From contig JAGMVK010000007.1 in the NCBI GenBank assembly GCA_020747065.1, positions 2,356,001-2,420,000 on the forward strand: a stretch of 64,000 nucleotides of DNA, read 5' to 3'. Of this stretch, positions 12,002 through 25,106 are shown one piece after another. Position 1 is the stretch's first letter, and every line of letters starts with the position of its first letter. The translations under genes were made by a program, and so were the position numbers. The stretch comes from Cadophora sp. MPI-SDFR-AT-0126. Its lineage: Eukaryota; Ascomycota; Leotiomycetes; Helotiales; Ploettnerulaceae. The notes below the pieces were generated by a model. The model had not been told where the DNA came from. It saw only the letters and a list, made by a program, of their open reading frames with translations, and ran no database searches.

Positions 12002-15000
12002 CTAACGCCCCCTCCGGCCTATCTCCCTGGGGTCTCTGTCGCCAAGCGCTTGAGAAAGATTTTCTGAAAAGAAAGGCAATTCAACCAGCGTCCCCACGCC
12101 GGCTCTGGTTCCTACAGCGGCGGTAGACACTGTGTCGACATCAGGATTACCTCCATTCATGATAGGTTCGAGCATTCGAATTGAAGTGGTTTCATTCTGA
12201 CGAGGGACAATCGGAGTGTCCCCAGCAGACCGCCGTGGAGACAACATAAAGTCGAGGATCCTGGGTCGACTCATTAGACATAAATCAACAGGCCGTATGT
12301 CGAGATCTTCATCTCGTATAAATTCGTGATGATTGCTCTCCGCTGGTCTTCCGAGAATTGTGAAATTACTCATCCCATCAGTGATGCTGAAAGGTTTCCA
12401 CACTGCAACAATCTGATCGATGCTCAGGTGGTCCACAACTGTGAGTCGACCATTCTCACCAAATTTGAACTTGTCGCCCTTGTGAAGGCAGTCTGTGATC
12501 CATCTTTTCTTATAAAACGAAGCTTTTCCATCACGGCGATGGTATGCCTTGCATTTGATGGGCCGAGGTACGCCATTTCTGTTCACAACCATAGATGTTT
12601 CCAGGATTGTCTGGCCCCTTGGCGGGACTGGCCTCGAAAGTGCAGCATGTTGTGGACCTTGGCTACTGGGTGAGTAATCTTCTATAAATTGGCAGGATCG
12701 TGCCCATTGTCTGGGAAGCTCCAGGCAATTATCAACCACTACTGCCATGGTGCAGCAGCAGGTGGAATCTTTCAGAAAGCCAACCCAGGTATGCTCATCT
12801 TTATCCAGCGTCACCGTGGCTTCGAACGCTGCTTCAGTCACCCAGAACGCCTCTAGGCCCCTTTCAGCTGTACCCGTGTCTGTGAGAGCTTGCAAGCAAC
12901 AGCTAATGGCATTCCCCCAATCTGCTTGCCAGTCTGGGTGAGCTCTCCATCGTCTTTGAAACGTTGTGTAGTCTGGATCACAGAGAGCATCAAAGAACTG
13001 GGACTCACTCTTGCTGGCCCAGCTAAGAGATAAACCCCTGAGATATTGTAGCATGGTGGACGTTCCCAGGAGTGTGATTAAGCGTTGACGTCGGGCATTA
13101 AAAGTGCACATCGATATCTCGACTCCCAGCCAATATTCGAGTATTCGTGGAACGCGCCGCGCAGGGTCGTTCGTCCATCTCTCAACAATGGCTTGCTTCC
13201 AGGTCTTTTCGCGAATCTTGTAACTGAATTGTGTTCCAGCGGCAATCCCGCTCCACCCGACTTGAGTGGTGACTGTTTCAGTATCTCTATGCCTGGCTCT
13301 CTTGCTCGTTCCTGCTGGACGGACTAGCACGTCGTCCTGTAGACTCTTCTTGACAAGTTTTGGCGAACAGTTATTGTTTCGACGAAGTTTGAGGCTTGCT
13401 CCTATGAGAAGAGTATCTCTGTTGGATAAGATCTGACCTGTGGAGCCCTCAAGACCTGATTTGTGCCTGGCGTCGTGGTCTGATATCCAATGGCAACGCA
13501 CCTCATCATCTCGTGTCACCGTCAAGCCGAGATCCTCTCTCTGAAGTGAACCATTCTTGATTCTATCCTTGTCGTATGTCGATATTTCGTCTTCTTTCCA
13601 AGGGACAATCAAACCGCTTCCAATTTTGTAATGAAGAATTTGCGTGGGTTGAGTTGGTATATGGGAGGTCCACATTGGACCCCAGATATCCGCTAGTGTT
13701 TCTACATCAGCAGAAAGGTACAATGGTAGCGCTTTCGGCGGTGGCTCATTGTTGCTCAGAAGCTCGCAAACCCAAGCATCGCGGTTGCCGAGAAAGTCAT
13801 GGAGGCAGAGAAATGATCTTCTACAGAATCGTAAACCGGGTTGATATCCAATATCATCAAGAGACTGAGTATCGAGGGTATGTTTGTGACCTGTACCCAT
13901 TCCGCTTATCGAAGTCTGGTGTTTGGATTCTTCAGTGGCGGTAACATTCGTCGTTGGCATCCATATGTTATCAAGTGACGTTTGTGGTATCGGTACACAG
14001 TCTTGCTCCTCAAATCCAAAAAGCTCAATATGGGCCCCCAGATAAGAGAAAACTGCCATATCTAGGATATGAACTGTTGATCTCCAGAGGTTACAACTGT
14101 GCTGGGATTGTAATGACACGCCAAGATGGCAAAGCATTGCCTGGCACTGTTCATTTACCTTTTGCACGTTTCCACGAAGGGTCTGCTCCCAGTCTTTCAC
14201 CTTCCGAAGAACTACTGTTTGCAGGCAATTATCAAACAGAGAACTGAGATCGACAATGCTGGAATATGTTATTGGAACAAGACGTGCAACGTTTCGGCGC
14301 TCGACATCCGCAACGAGCACACTTATCGTTCCAGAAGAGTAAGATGACGCGATCATGATCTCAACGCTCACTACTACCTTCCGAAGAATTTCTCGGCATT
14401 CAATGAAATGGAAAAGAGGAGCGATTTTCGTGTCTGAGACGGGATCATGATCCAAACTGGTCTTTCCGACAATTATTGATCGGGCATGAAGGTAGAAATT
14501 AGTCACGACAAGGTTCTCATCGCCGTTCTGGAAGGTTGATTGTACCGAGGCTTTAGCTGAATGGTCTTCGAACAGAGCTTTTGAACCCTATCGAAACGTC
14601 AGAACCTGATCCAGGAAATGTTGAAGGCAAGTTTTGATGAACATACGATGGTGGAGAACACATATGAGTTTTCAAGAACTCGGCGCTCTAGGTCTCTTAG
14701 CTTGTCGAAATGTCTTGCAGGACGCAGTATACGATCTGCGTCCGGACCAAGTATTCTCGCTTCTTCATCTTCCTCTTTGCATGCATTTTCTCCCATACCA
14801 TTTCGCCGATCCATATCGCTTGCTGCTGTTGACGTCTCTAAGTCGGAGTCATCCCCGTCAATTCCAGCACCGCCATGACCCTCAATATATGTCTGCAACT
14901 CCGTGTCTGAGTCGTTACTGCTATCTTCGTTGTCGCCGCCGTCTTGTATGTCTTCAGCCTGCAGAGCCCGTGGCACGGTCCAGCTACTACTGCCAGGTGT

Positions 15001-15702
15001 GTAACCCGAGTCCTGCGTATTGACATTTACTGTTCGATCGAGGTCTGCTCCTGCGAAAATCGGATCGTCCTGCCTTCGTGAAGAAGTTACGTAGTTTTTG
15101 TTGCCAAGGACATCATTAATATTGAGAAACCCCCGACTATCACTATCCCTTGATTCGTTATCGTATCCATAGTCTGTATGATGATCGAAGCCTGTTTGTT
15201 CCCCAGGGTAGTAGTGTGGGTACCAGCTCGAGGCGCGCTCGTCGCGTGGAGATGGTGTTCTTCCTCTTGAAGAACTCGGATATTTGGACGAATTCGCTGT
15301 GTATTCTGGGCTACCCAGGGTGGTGCTTTCCTCAAGATTGGCATCGAGACCCTGTGTATCACGGGTTGTAGCCCTTGATCTGCTTGAGCGACGGGAAAGC
15401 ACCTCCCTCCTGGGTATTGCAAATTCGTAGTCTCTGCGCCAAAGTCTTTCTTCGAAAGAACTAGTTTCTGCAAATTCATAGTCTCCGTCATCGTAGTGAA
15501 ATTCTTCTTCAAAACGACGGGGTGTAGAAGTCGATATGTTTACTCGGGGAGTGGCTGCCTCCCTTCGACCTGCCAAATGCTCATGCTCTGCCGCTCCGAC
15601 ACCATGAACATCGTCGATGCTAACTTCAGCATCGACGCCTCGTCCCGAACCGTGAAGGCTGCCTAGACGACCTGTTCCAAGGAAACGATGGCCGTCTGCC
15701 AT
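12002..15702 (-). CDS. Large fungal protein of unknown function, 1213 residues
   Basis: Two exons, 15702-14647 and 14587-12002, joined by a 59-base intron (GTATGT...GATAG) in phase 0. The second exon is open for 2.6 kb, so the ATG at 15702 is well supported and the long downstream frame should not be read as a separate gene. Residues 1-350 are disordered, acidic and rich in Ser, Asp and Arg. Residues about 380-1213 are ordered. They contain recognisable blocks (SADVETLADIWGPMWTS, KIGSGLIVPWKEDE, EVRCHWIS) that I associate with a lineage-expanded family of hypothetical fungal proteins, but I know of no assigned activity. No membrane segment, signal peptide or classical catalytic motif is visible. 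It stands alone between two long intergenic gaps. Confidence 0.72.
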
Positions 15703-16053
15703 GGTGATTGAATTACCTCTAACAGGTCACGAGTTCGATCTTAAGACGAGCTGTCAGAAGTGAAGTGCGAAGTTAACAGCGAAAGAAATTATCTCCCAAA
15801 AGGCAGATGGTGAGTTGTCTGTCTGTATTCGAGCAGGTCGCATAGCTGCTTAACTCCGCCCCAGCGCCTGAAAACGCCTTACAGTATGCCTCGCGAATGA
15901 TTGGACAGCCTCGTGGTAAGACGTCCTTATCTTCAGTACGATTTCATTAGGCACACACACAGAAATTTGGAGCGGTGAAGAAAAGGCTAGCTTCTGCAAT
16001 AGGCACACTCTCATGTTGTTACCAGGAAATGTACTCGTAGTAAGGTTGGGTAA
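15703..16053. other. Intergenic, 350 bases
   Basis: Holds the promoter of the 1213-residue protein and the 3' UTR of the FAD oxidase, both on the minus strand. No gene seen. Confidence 0.5.
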
Positions 16054-17746
16054 TCATAACAACACTTTGGTAAACACCCCTTGAGGATCCCACTTCCTCT
16101 TTAAAGCTTGCAACCTCTCTACTCTTACTTGACTTCCGAATCGACTCTCGAGACTCGTGTCTCGTGAAAAATTCTGGTAAGTGTGTATTTCTTCTGGCTT
16201 GAAGCTTCGTGTAGCAGCCGCTAGAACTGTCTCTGTAGCTTCGTCCACTGTCGGTCCGGACTCTGCGTTCGTGTGCCAGGAGAGAGTCTCACTATTCTCA
16301 GTTAGGACTTGGTACAACGACAATATAAAAATGTGTAGGGGAGAACAGGCGAGAGAAGTGCACATACACCCAAGCTTTGACGTCCGTATGTGCCCATGCA
16401 GAATCCATGCCAACCTCCTTCTGCTTCCCCGTCACCCACTCAAACCCATAACCACCAGACACAACATCCGGACACTGCTCCTTCAAGTCCACAAATATGT
16501 CTGCGATTTCTGCCCAAGGCTCCGCATCGAACCTTGTCGCGCCCATAAGCTTGAACTTCTTGAACCCTCCTTTGGTGCAGAAGCCGTCCATACCATCGTT
16601 GATGTCGGAATACTTTGTTCGGTTCTCCATCGCTACAATGGGACCGAGGGCTTTGAACGGAGCAGTGAATTCCTCTGCTTCAGCTGTGGACCCAAAGAAA
16701 AGACACATGACCAGGAGGCAGGGAGTTCCGGATTCGGGGTTGAGAGTCACGACTGCGATGTTGGCGGAGTTGTGGTCTTCATCATCCATGGTTCTGGCAG
16801 CTACGGAAGCCACAGACCCAAATTTGCCGACATCAAAGATGAAAGTTCCAGTCCAGAGCGTTCCATCGTCGGATCGGAGTGTTGAAATAGGATACGCTTG
16901 CAGTGTGAGTTCGGTGACGAGACCGAAATATTGTCCCGCTCCTTTGATGGCCCAGAGGAGTTCGGGAGTACTGCTATTGACGGTGATGAGCTCGCCTGTC
17001 GCAGTGATGAGGCGTGCGGAGATGATATTGTCGGATGTGTTGCCGCAAAGTTTGGAAAGAGCGCAGAGACCGCCGCCGAGTGCTTGGGGTACGGAACCGA
17101 TTGTGTTACCTCCTCCGAGAGCTGAGTCGTGTAAGTTTCTGCTTCTTATCTCGAGAGTAGGAATGGAACAAGTGAGGAGGAGAACCTACGAAGACAGAGA
17201 TCATTTTCGTGCAAGGCTCCAATAAGCTGTTTGTTGACAACGCCAGACTGGATTGTCACTCTCTCGGTAGACTTGTCGATCGTCACTTTGTTGAAACTAC
17301 TGAGGTCGATGATGATACCTTCCTGCCCGATTGTAGACCCTGCATTGATCAATATGTCAGCAAGTACTCATTTACTCATGCCTCCGGAGCAATTTTGGGG
17401 GTGAAGTAGTCCCGAGACACTAGATTAGGGGGAAATGGGCTGCTCCCGAACAACGAACATGCTGAATGGCCCCCTGATTTGGGAACGAAGGGGACATTGT
17501 GCTTGGATGCTAGTTGAACCTAATCGGGATTAGTCTTCCTTGACAGGTCTTGATAAGGTGGTCACGGACAGTCTTGACGATATCTTCCTCCTCAGCTACT
17601 ACCACTATCGCGCTAGGAGTCTTCCAATCGCGATCAGTCCATCGCGCGAGAGCCGATTTGAACTCCTCTGCATTGGGATCGGAGAGGAGTCTCGCTTCCT
17701 TTGACAGCTGTGCCTTGATGGCTGTTAAGAAAACAGAAATGCTCAT
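16054..17746 (-). CDS. FAD-linked oxidoreductase (PCMH/BBE-like)
   Basis: A 459-residue flavoprotein with exons 17746-17570, 17519-17459, 17339-17190, 17121-16368 and 16291-16054, all in phase. I chose the ATG at 17746 because the longer frame begins with TTG. The FAD domain shows RWTDRDWKTPSAIVV, then VPKSGGHSAW, whose His is the usual covalent flavin site. Next come IIIDLSSFNKV and GGGNTIGSVPQALGGG, and LWAIKGAGQYFGLVTELTL closes the PCMH fold. The C-terminus ends with the BBE signature KRKWDPQGVF. Members oxidise small molecules, often in secondary metabolism or sugar/alkaloid oxidation. No signal peptide is seen, so it is probably intracellular. The second exon is only 61 bases, which makes it easy to miss in automatic models. 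Confidence 0.85.
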
Positions 17747-19946
17747 AGTGTGATCCTGAAGAAGCGAAGCCTGAGTTTTAACTTCCCAATGGCTTTTGGG
17801 GACCAATGTAATTTATCAATCATGCCAATTTTCAATGTCGAATACGCTGCTGAGTATACTCATTAACGAGCTGCTTCAAATGGAAGACGCTGACAATCCG
17901 CTCACTCAGCACTAGCCCAAACGAGCGGAATCTTGACACGATTTGCCCCATCTGTATGTCTTTCGCCACATCTGACATCCGATTTACAATGTTTGATTTG
18001 ACGACTTCTTTGGACAGTCCCTAAGAAGGATTTGCTGGGCTTGGCTCGGGTATTCAGAGAGGTACCTGACTGGTCAAGGTCAGGTTCTGGATCTTGAGGG
18101 ACATATCAGATCACAGCAGACGAAACCAGAAGTACCGCGAGAGGCAGGAAATGGAGAGGTAATGGAGCCCGAATACCCATTGTTCCGAGAATATATGCAC
18201 AATACAGCTCTGCTGATTGGCCGTCAAGACTCGGGAACTGAACTTGGTTGGAATCTCGGGATAATTGAAGTATCATACCGGTGTATCGGAGGAAAACGCG
18301 AAAAGGACATAACGACAAACATTTGGGAAAGGGCATCCTGATATCTGGGGGTGGTTTGTGCATGGAGTTATCTTAGTCGGAAACCAATCAGAGGTCTGAT
18401 GGTGAATGGGTCAGATTTCCCACGATCAGTAGTCAAAAGCTTGACCAAAGCTTCGTTCGGCCAGGGAGCTTGAAACCATCTCAGCTACTCGTTAGTAAAT
18501 CCTGGGTCTTGAGCAAACATCCTTCGTAGTCGGATGGACGATGTTCAACTCGGCCCGCATCCGTCGTGGATGGACGGCCCTTTAATTCGGTCCGCCTTCG
18601 TGGTGAGATAGACGGCCCTTCAACTCGGTCCACCTTCAGAAGTGTCTCGAGCAGCAACAAGAAACGCGCCGCGCTCGTAAGCCTCCTACACAAGGGAGAC
18701 ATTTTCTTTCGTGCGGCGTAAATCTAGATTCTTTGCGCAAGAACAAGCTCCAGGCTACTTCAGGAGGTGCCTTTTAGGGTTCTCCGACTTTATTGCAGCA
18801 CATGTGGCAGACCAAGGATCAGCCGCGAGCAGGCCAGGTTACTAGGTAGGATGAGGTAAGGCTTAGCAAAATGGTCGGAACTTCGGAAGAGATCTAGTCT
18901 TCTCTACGAGGATCGCGGAGGTTTGCAAATGTTGAGTCTTGTGAATAGAGACAACCTACTTCGTTTTGGCCGAGAGGAGAAGCAAGAAGGAAAGGCGGTT
19001 AAGTTAGTCTGCTGAAATTGAAGAGAAAATCTCGGTCACGTGTAAAGTAGCCGTCAAAGCCCGCTCACTGACAAGGGCTGACGCTGCCAACTCCTGCCGG
19101 GTCTTCCCCAGATTGCTTGTTCTCGCTCCAACTGTCGCCTTAACTCGTCCTGAACTTCTTCTCAACCTTGTCTCGACATCACAGAAGGACCGAATGCACA
19201 TGCCCATCAGGGATTGTGAGACGCCTTTATAACTTTAGGTGCCTTTAGGTGCAGCTCAATATGTCACTTCCGCATAATTCTGAGCATTATTATCCTACCG
19301 GTAACAATTGCCTCCAGTACCTAACGAAGTTCCTTGCCTCACCCGCAGGAAACGCCCCCTCCATCATGGTCTGTTCAAGGTTTGCGGGGAAGGGGGGGCG
19401 AGAGGCGACTATCTGTCTGTCACTACTGTGCCGTTGCCCTGCGACGACGCCATTGGTTACAAAACCCCGCTTGCAACGTGGAATGGAGGTGTCATGGAGG
19501 GAAATCTAGGGGACCATGGGATTCATCGAATAGCAATGGCGGGATGGTTACATCTCTCCATAAATTTGATCCTTGCTAATATAGTTACGTCGACGGCGTG
19601 CCCGCGACATTTCTCTTGCATCTGCCAGTGCCAGTGCTGGAAAGCTTGGCTTGGATGCTCTTCACAGGGATCACAATATCACCTGGTGACCAAACTCCAA
19701 TCATGAAACTCTGTTTGGGCGATCTTCACCACGTACAGACCAAGTGGGAGTATCGTATGAGGGCTACTGTGGTCTATCCTGGAAGCTCTCGCGGTGAGGG
19801 GTTCGTGCCGTGCTGATGTCTGGGGATTTTGAACTTGATCTGTCGCGATGCTTTGTTAGCTATAAGAGCTACTCCTTCCCCCGGGCTCTCTTCTATTTCT
19901 TCTTCATAAAAATTCCGGATCTTGGGTTCATCGAACAACATTGAAA
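17747..19946. other. Intergenic, 2.2 kb, divergent promoter region
   Basis: Lies between two divergently transcribed genes, the FAD oxidase (minus) and the hexose transporter (plus). No credible coding frame is present. It carries a three-copy degenerate tandem repeat at 18524-18638, described separately. A CTTTAGGTG doublet occurs near 19231-19250. Confidence 0.5.
18524..18638. repeat. Degenerate minisatellite, three copies of about 36 bases
   Basis: Three head-to-tail units start near 18531, 18566 and 18601. Each contains a GGATGGACG/AGATAGACG block followed by a TTCAACTCGG/TTTAATTCGG block and a CCGCC/CCACC end. Copies 2 and 3 share GACGGCCCTT. Divergence of roughly 10-25% by eye suggests an old duplication. 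It is intergenic, with no coding consequence. Confidence 0.7.
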
Positions 19947-22092
19947 ATGGGTATCGCATTGAAAAAGCCTGAGGGCGTTCCTGGCAGATCATGGCCTGCT
20001 GTATGTCTCGATTCTCAAGTGCTATTTGCTCAGAAATGCTCACTCATTTAGATTGTCATTGGTTTGTTCGTTGCATTTGGAGGTGTGCTATTTGGTTATG
20101 ATACTGGAACTATCAGTGGTATATTGGCTATGGAGTAGGTCTCATTCCAATCTCGTTCCACTGAGACACTGGCTAATACCTATTTCCCCAGTTACTGGCG
20201 AAACGAATTTAGTACTGGATACAAAAACTCTGACAATAATCCTGATGTCAGCCCCTCGCAAACTTCATTGATCGTATCTATCCTCTCAGCTGGTACTTTC
20301 TTTGGCGCGCTCTGGGCAGCTCCATCTGCCGACTTTCTCGGAAGACGAATGGCTTTGATCGCTGCATGCTGGGTCTTCAATCTCGGCGTCATCTTGCAAA
20401 CTGCCTCAACCGCACTACCAATGTTCATTGCCGGACGTTTCTTTGCTGGTTTCGGCGTTGGAATGGTCTCTGCCCTGAGTAAGTCACCTCCTTGTAATTC
20501 AATCGATTAGTCTAACGCAGGTTATTAGTTCCTCTCTACCAATCCGAAACTGCACCAAAATGGATTCGTGGTGTAATTGTTGGTTCCTATCAGTTCGCCA
20601 TCACAGTCGGACTCCTCCTCGCTGCCATCGTCGACAATGCTACAAAGGATCGTCAAGATACTGGCTCATACCGTATTCCTGTCGCTGTTCAATTTGCTTG
20701 GTCTACGGTTCTGATCGTCGGAATGCTTATTCTACCCGAGACTCCTCGCTTCCTGATTAAGCAGAGCAGACCAGAAAAGGCCGCAAAAGCCCTCGCTAAG
20801 ATCAGAAGACTCCCAATCGACCACGCTGCGATTCAGGACGAGTAAGTTATTTGCATAACAGCCACTTCCTGTCCTCCCACCATCTCAGGAGTACTTTGCT
20901 CCCAAAACTACTTCTGAGACAAGCACATCGAATATCTGCTGACTCATCGTTCACTCAGGCTAGCCGAGATTCAAGCAAATCACGAATATGAGCTCAGCTT
21001 GGGCAAATCGTCCTACATCGATTGTTTCCGAGGCAAAGTATTCAAGAGACTCTTGACTGGCTGTCTCCTTCAGGCGCTCCAGCAATTGACGGGAATTAAT
21101 TTCATTTTCTACTACGGCACCCAATTCTTCAAGAATACTGGAATCACCAATCCCTTCATTATCAGTATGATTACAAGTGCCGTCAATGTCTCATCGACTC
21201 TCCCTGGTTTGTACGCCATTGACAAGTGGGGTCGAAGACCATTACTTTTCTGGGGTGGTAGGTTATCCATCCTCTTCAGTAGCCCGATCTTTTGAGCCAT
21301 ACTGACAACATCCAGCTATCGGAATGACAGTCAGTCAACTCCTCGTCGCCGTCCTCGGTACGACAAGCACAGGTCAAGACTCAGTGACAGGAGCTGTTTT
21401 CTCCACAAACTTGGCATCGCAGAAGGCATCAATCGCATTCGTGTGCATTTACATCTTCTTCTTTGCTTCTACTTGGGTAAGAACCACCTTCATCCTCAAT
21501 ATGAGATCATGACCTTCTAACGCGGGTTGTCTGCACAGGGTCCAATCGCATGGGTCGTAACAGGCGAGATCTTCCCTCTCAAAGTCCGAGCCAAGGCTCT
21601 CTCTATGACAACTGCAACGAATTGGTTGCTCAATTGGGCTATTGCATATAGCACGCCTTACCTCGTGAACTGGTAAGCCATCCCACCTCCCCCATCGCCC
21701 TTCCATCTCACTGTCCTCTACCCCTCACTCAATCAGCCCCTCCCCGCTCCCTACATCAGCCAAATCTAACCCGTCCTCCCAGGGGCCCTGGCAACGCCAA
21801 CCTCCAAGCCAAGATCTTCTTCATCTGGTTCGCCTGCTGCTTCCTCTGCATCACCTTCGTATACTTCATGATCTACGAGACAAAAGGCTTGACCCTCGAA
21901 CAAGTCGACGAGTTGTACGACGAGGTGTCGGTAGCGCGTAAGAGCGTGCATTGGCAGCCGACGACGACATTCAGGACTATCCGCGCGAGCATGGCGCAGC
22001 AGGGTGGGTTGGGCGAGAAGGGTGTTCATGGGGAGGGCGTGGGTGCGGAGAAGGTGGAGGGAAGGGAGTATAGGGCTGAGAATGAGAGTTAG
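19947..22092 (+). CDS. Hexose/monosaccharide transporter (MFS sugar porter)
   Basis: A 546-residue sugar porter in eight exons: 19947-20000, 20052-20134, 20192-20478, 20529-20841, 20959-21257, 21316-21476, 21539-21672 and 21783-22092. All junctions keep phase. The full family signature set is present: FGYDTGTISGIL in helix 1, DFLGRRMAL, GRFFAGFGVGMVSALIPLYQSE, PETPRFLI, the QQLTGINFIFYYGTQFF helix 7 motif, DKWGRRPLLFWG, and a terminal YETKGLTLEQVDELY. These point to a plasma-membrane glucose/hexose:H+ symporter of the fungal HXT/Mst type. The cytosolic tail after residue 520 is Gly/Glu-rich. Substrate preference between glucose, xylose and others cannot be read from sequence. Confidence 0.93.
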
Positions 22093-25000
22093 ATGGACAA
22101 CTCGCTAGAGATGGATTCAATGTGCGAGGAAGTCGTTCTTTATTTGGATGCCAGATGAGGTGATGTGGTGGATGTGGATTTAGTTTTCATATCTGTATTT
22201 ACTTGGCTTGGGATGGGATAAAGGGGTTGGAGATAGGCGGGCGGACTGGTGTATTCGAACATCTGGTAAAATATAACTTCTTAACGAACTCATCGTATCT
22301 TCTCTCTTCATTACACAGTCGGGTTCATTATACAGGAAGTGGGTCCTTCAAAACCCTCGCTCTCCTAATTCGGCGGTCAAAATATCATCCAGAATTCACA
22401 ACATACCCGCTTCGTAAGTATGGCTCATCTATTGTTTCGTCAAAGCAAGCGTGACGGAGGTTTTATTTGAGTCTGGACGTCATCCGACCATGAGATAGAA
22501 TTCAATCGTCTGGCAGCGCAGCTGGCCACACTGTCCGAAGTGCTTACACTCTACCTTAGGACCATTTCTTGAAGACCAGGCCGTAATTTTTTGGTGCATG
22601 AAGGATGATGTACGGCACTGCGCGGCAAGCCAGATCCCATGCTTTGCCGGATGTGGTAGCTTGGCTGGCAGTTGGAACATCTCACCGGGTCACTGGGTGC
22701 AGGTTAACCGGGACATGTAGAGTCGACATGGCGCAATCACCTCCCCGAGGCATTGCTAGTGCGAGCCTCCTCAACCAGCCTCCAGAGACCAGCTTCATAC
22801 CACATATGGTTAGGTGTAGACGATCTCTCATCACGCATCAATCATTAGCACACTCACATGCAATCACTCATTTGCATACGCCGCCTTCCTAATGAAGTTT
22901 GCTTGTAAACCCATCAGCTTTGCTATCCCACTAAGCATCGCGCAGGTCGAGAGGGGAGAGTAACCAACCTCCTTCACGCTATTAATGAATATATTATAAA
23001 TATTAAACAGCGATTTATTTCCTAGCGTCAACTGCTAGATTAATTCCGGTGTATATAAGTCGTAGAGGAGACTAATAGGAAGGTTCTTTAGTAAGATGTC
23101 TTCGTAGGAGAAGCTCGAGTAAGGACCGAAGAAAGATGTCAGGCGGGCGAGGAGGAGGGGTAAGTAGGAGACTCGAAGGACGGAAATTAGGTAAGGTGTT
23201 AACAAGGAGGGGTGAGTGATGTGTAGGGGAATGGTAGAGGACTATATTAAGTTCTGCATTATTGACCCGTTGGGCACTATTGTTAGCTATGGACTTAGTA
23301 CTTGAGAAAGTACGGAAGTGAGTTGTTGACTTGGTGAAGCTGAAGCTTGGCTGGCTGCTTGGGTTGCTTATATAATAATACCAGATTGATGTGCAGCTGC
23401 CCCACGGTGAATAAAATGCCCGAAGCCGAAACGTGGGAGAGCCAGGGGCTGGGAAAGTCTGGGACGGGAACGCGTTTCGCATGGCATCCACATCCTGCAT
23501 ATTTTTCCCTGCTTCAAGTCCACTTTCCTGTTCCGCGCGACCGAACTTTCCGTATCGTATTCCGTGCACGTCGAAATTCCTCGGCCTTCGGAAATGTAAT
23601 CGATAGTCTTCTGCAGGGGGAGATTCGTTGTTGTTGAAGTTGCATGGATTTTACGTGAGCTCTGTGGCGAATCATGAATCGCTCGAGATGGAAGTCATGA
23701 GATGATGTGAAATGGGGCGATGGGACGACTCAGGCGCGCCGACGATTTACTGACATGATTCGCCGTAGATTTGTCAAAATGCTATGACCTGAATTTGACT
23801 TCTTGTCGACAGCTAGTCCGGATCTCTTGCACGCCAGGATGAACTCTATTCGCAACGACGCCCGGCATAAGTTCGTGAGCAGTAAGCTCTGCAGCTCTAC
23901 ACCTTCCACAGTTTCAATACACTGCTCTTATGGGTGCTATCAGAACTCTGCCCCTTCAAAAGTCAGAGGAGCTGTCATGGAACACGTCCAGAACAACTTT
24001 GAGTTTGCCTAGGAGCTAGCATCGAACTAGAAGCGCCCAATCGGATTGTGACTTCCAACATCTTGTTCTGATACAGGAAAGCAGCTATTGTTCAGAGTAC
24101 CACCGTAGGCCCGATCCTAGTCTGACAGAGGTAGCCTCCAAATTCTAGTTGTTCACTAGCATTCATGCCCAACGAGCCAACCATCTAAGAATCAGACTGG
24201 TGTTGAGGTGCTTACCGAATCATGATAACATCCAGACTGCTCGAGTCACATTCGCGAGACTGGGCGGGCCTTTTCAGCTGGCAGGGGTATGGCTAGCTTG
24301 AAGTTGACACTTGACATTTAACAGTCGATAAGAGCAACCGCCAATTCCAGCTTTCAAAGGAACAATCCGATGTCAGATATGACTTGGGAAGAAGCATAAA
24401 AGTTTGATTCCTCAGCGTGCAAATACGCGTCTCATACGAGATGCGACTGTAAAGTCATCTGGACGCGTCCGCACGGGCTGCCACCTCTTCTCCTGTTGGG
24501 TGGTTTTCAATAAGTATCAAACGGCTAGGGTGTCCCTGGAGACAGCTCCCGGCAGACTGGATGTGGCCAAGGTTGCGATGTCAAGCCTTTCTCCATTATC
24601 TTGTGGCTCCACCAATCAAATCGTCAAATTATGTCGAATCCCGTTCAGAACGTGAAACGGGCCAGGAAAAGGAGCTTTCGCTTCGTCTTGACAGGGGCTC
24701 AAAATAGAGCTAGCCGATGTCCGACGTCGCCCCTTGCATACTTTATTGCAAGGATTTCACGTGGACCTGGGATTGTTTTCTCCAAGTGCATGACGACGCT
24801 CCCAGTGGGAAGGCAAGGAAACGCCCCCAGTGGACTCTAGTGGAGTACGTATGATCAATGCGAGTATTGAACAAGGTTCTACATGTTCTTCAGATGAGCC
24901 AAGGCCGAGCTAGTGCAGATCCTTCGTGGGCGCTGGGACATGTAGCAGGTCAAATACCATGAGGGCGATCCCCGTCAATGAATGCTTTTTTTTGCCCTTC

Positions 25001-25106
25001 TCCTCCTCCTTCCTTCTTCATATTGTTCCTGGCTCGTTTATCCGTGAAGAGAACCCTTGAAAATGTGCTTTGCGGATGAGAAAGGAGAGTCGTAAAAACA
25101 AACGGC
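22093..25106. other. Intergenic, 3 kb
   Basis: No supported gene. An AT-rich knot lies at about 22980-23050 next to a TAG-rich segment to about 23340. The minus frame there (23072-23569) is proline/serine-rich and lacks a family match. I could not find terminal repeats, so I do not call a transposon. Confidence 0.4.

Noticed and set aside
14506..14587. Separate gene starting at 14506 in the large orphan
   Set aside because: The apparent start there is GTG, and an in-phase intron joins the frame to an upstream exon with its own ATG at 15702.
17747..17806. Longer N-terminus of the FAD oxidase from 17806
   Set aside because: It begins with TTG; the ATG at 17746 gives the usual family start.
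22975..23345. RIP-mutated transposon
   Set aside because: TA-rich at one edge but CpG-containing segments remain, and no transposase or repeat ends were found.
23072..23569. 165-residue minus-strand ORF as a gene or transposon remnant
   Set aside because: Proline/serine-rich, no family features, no terminal repeats, no splice partners.
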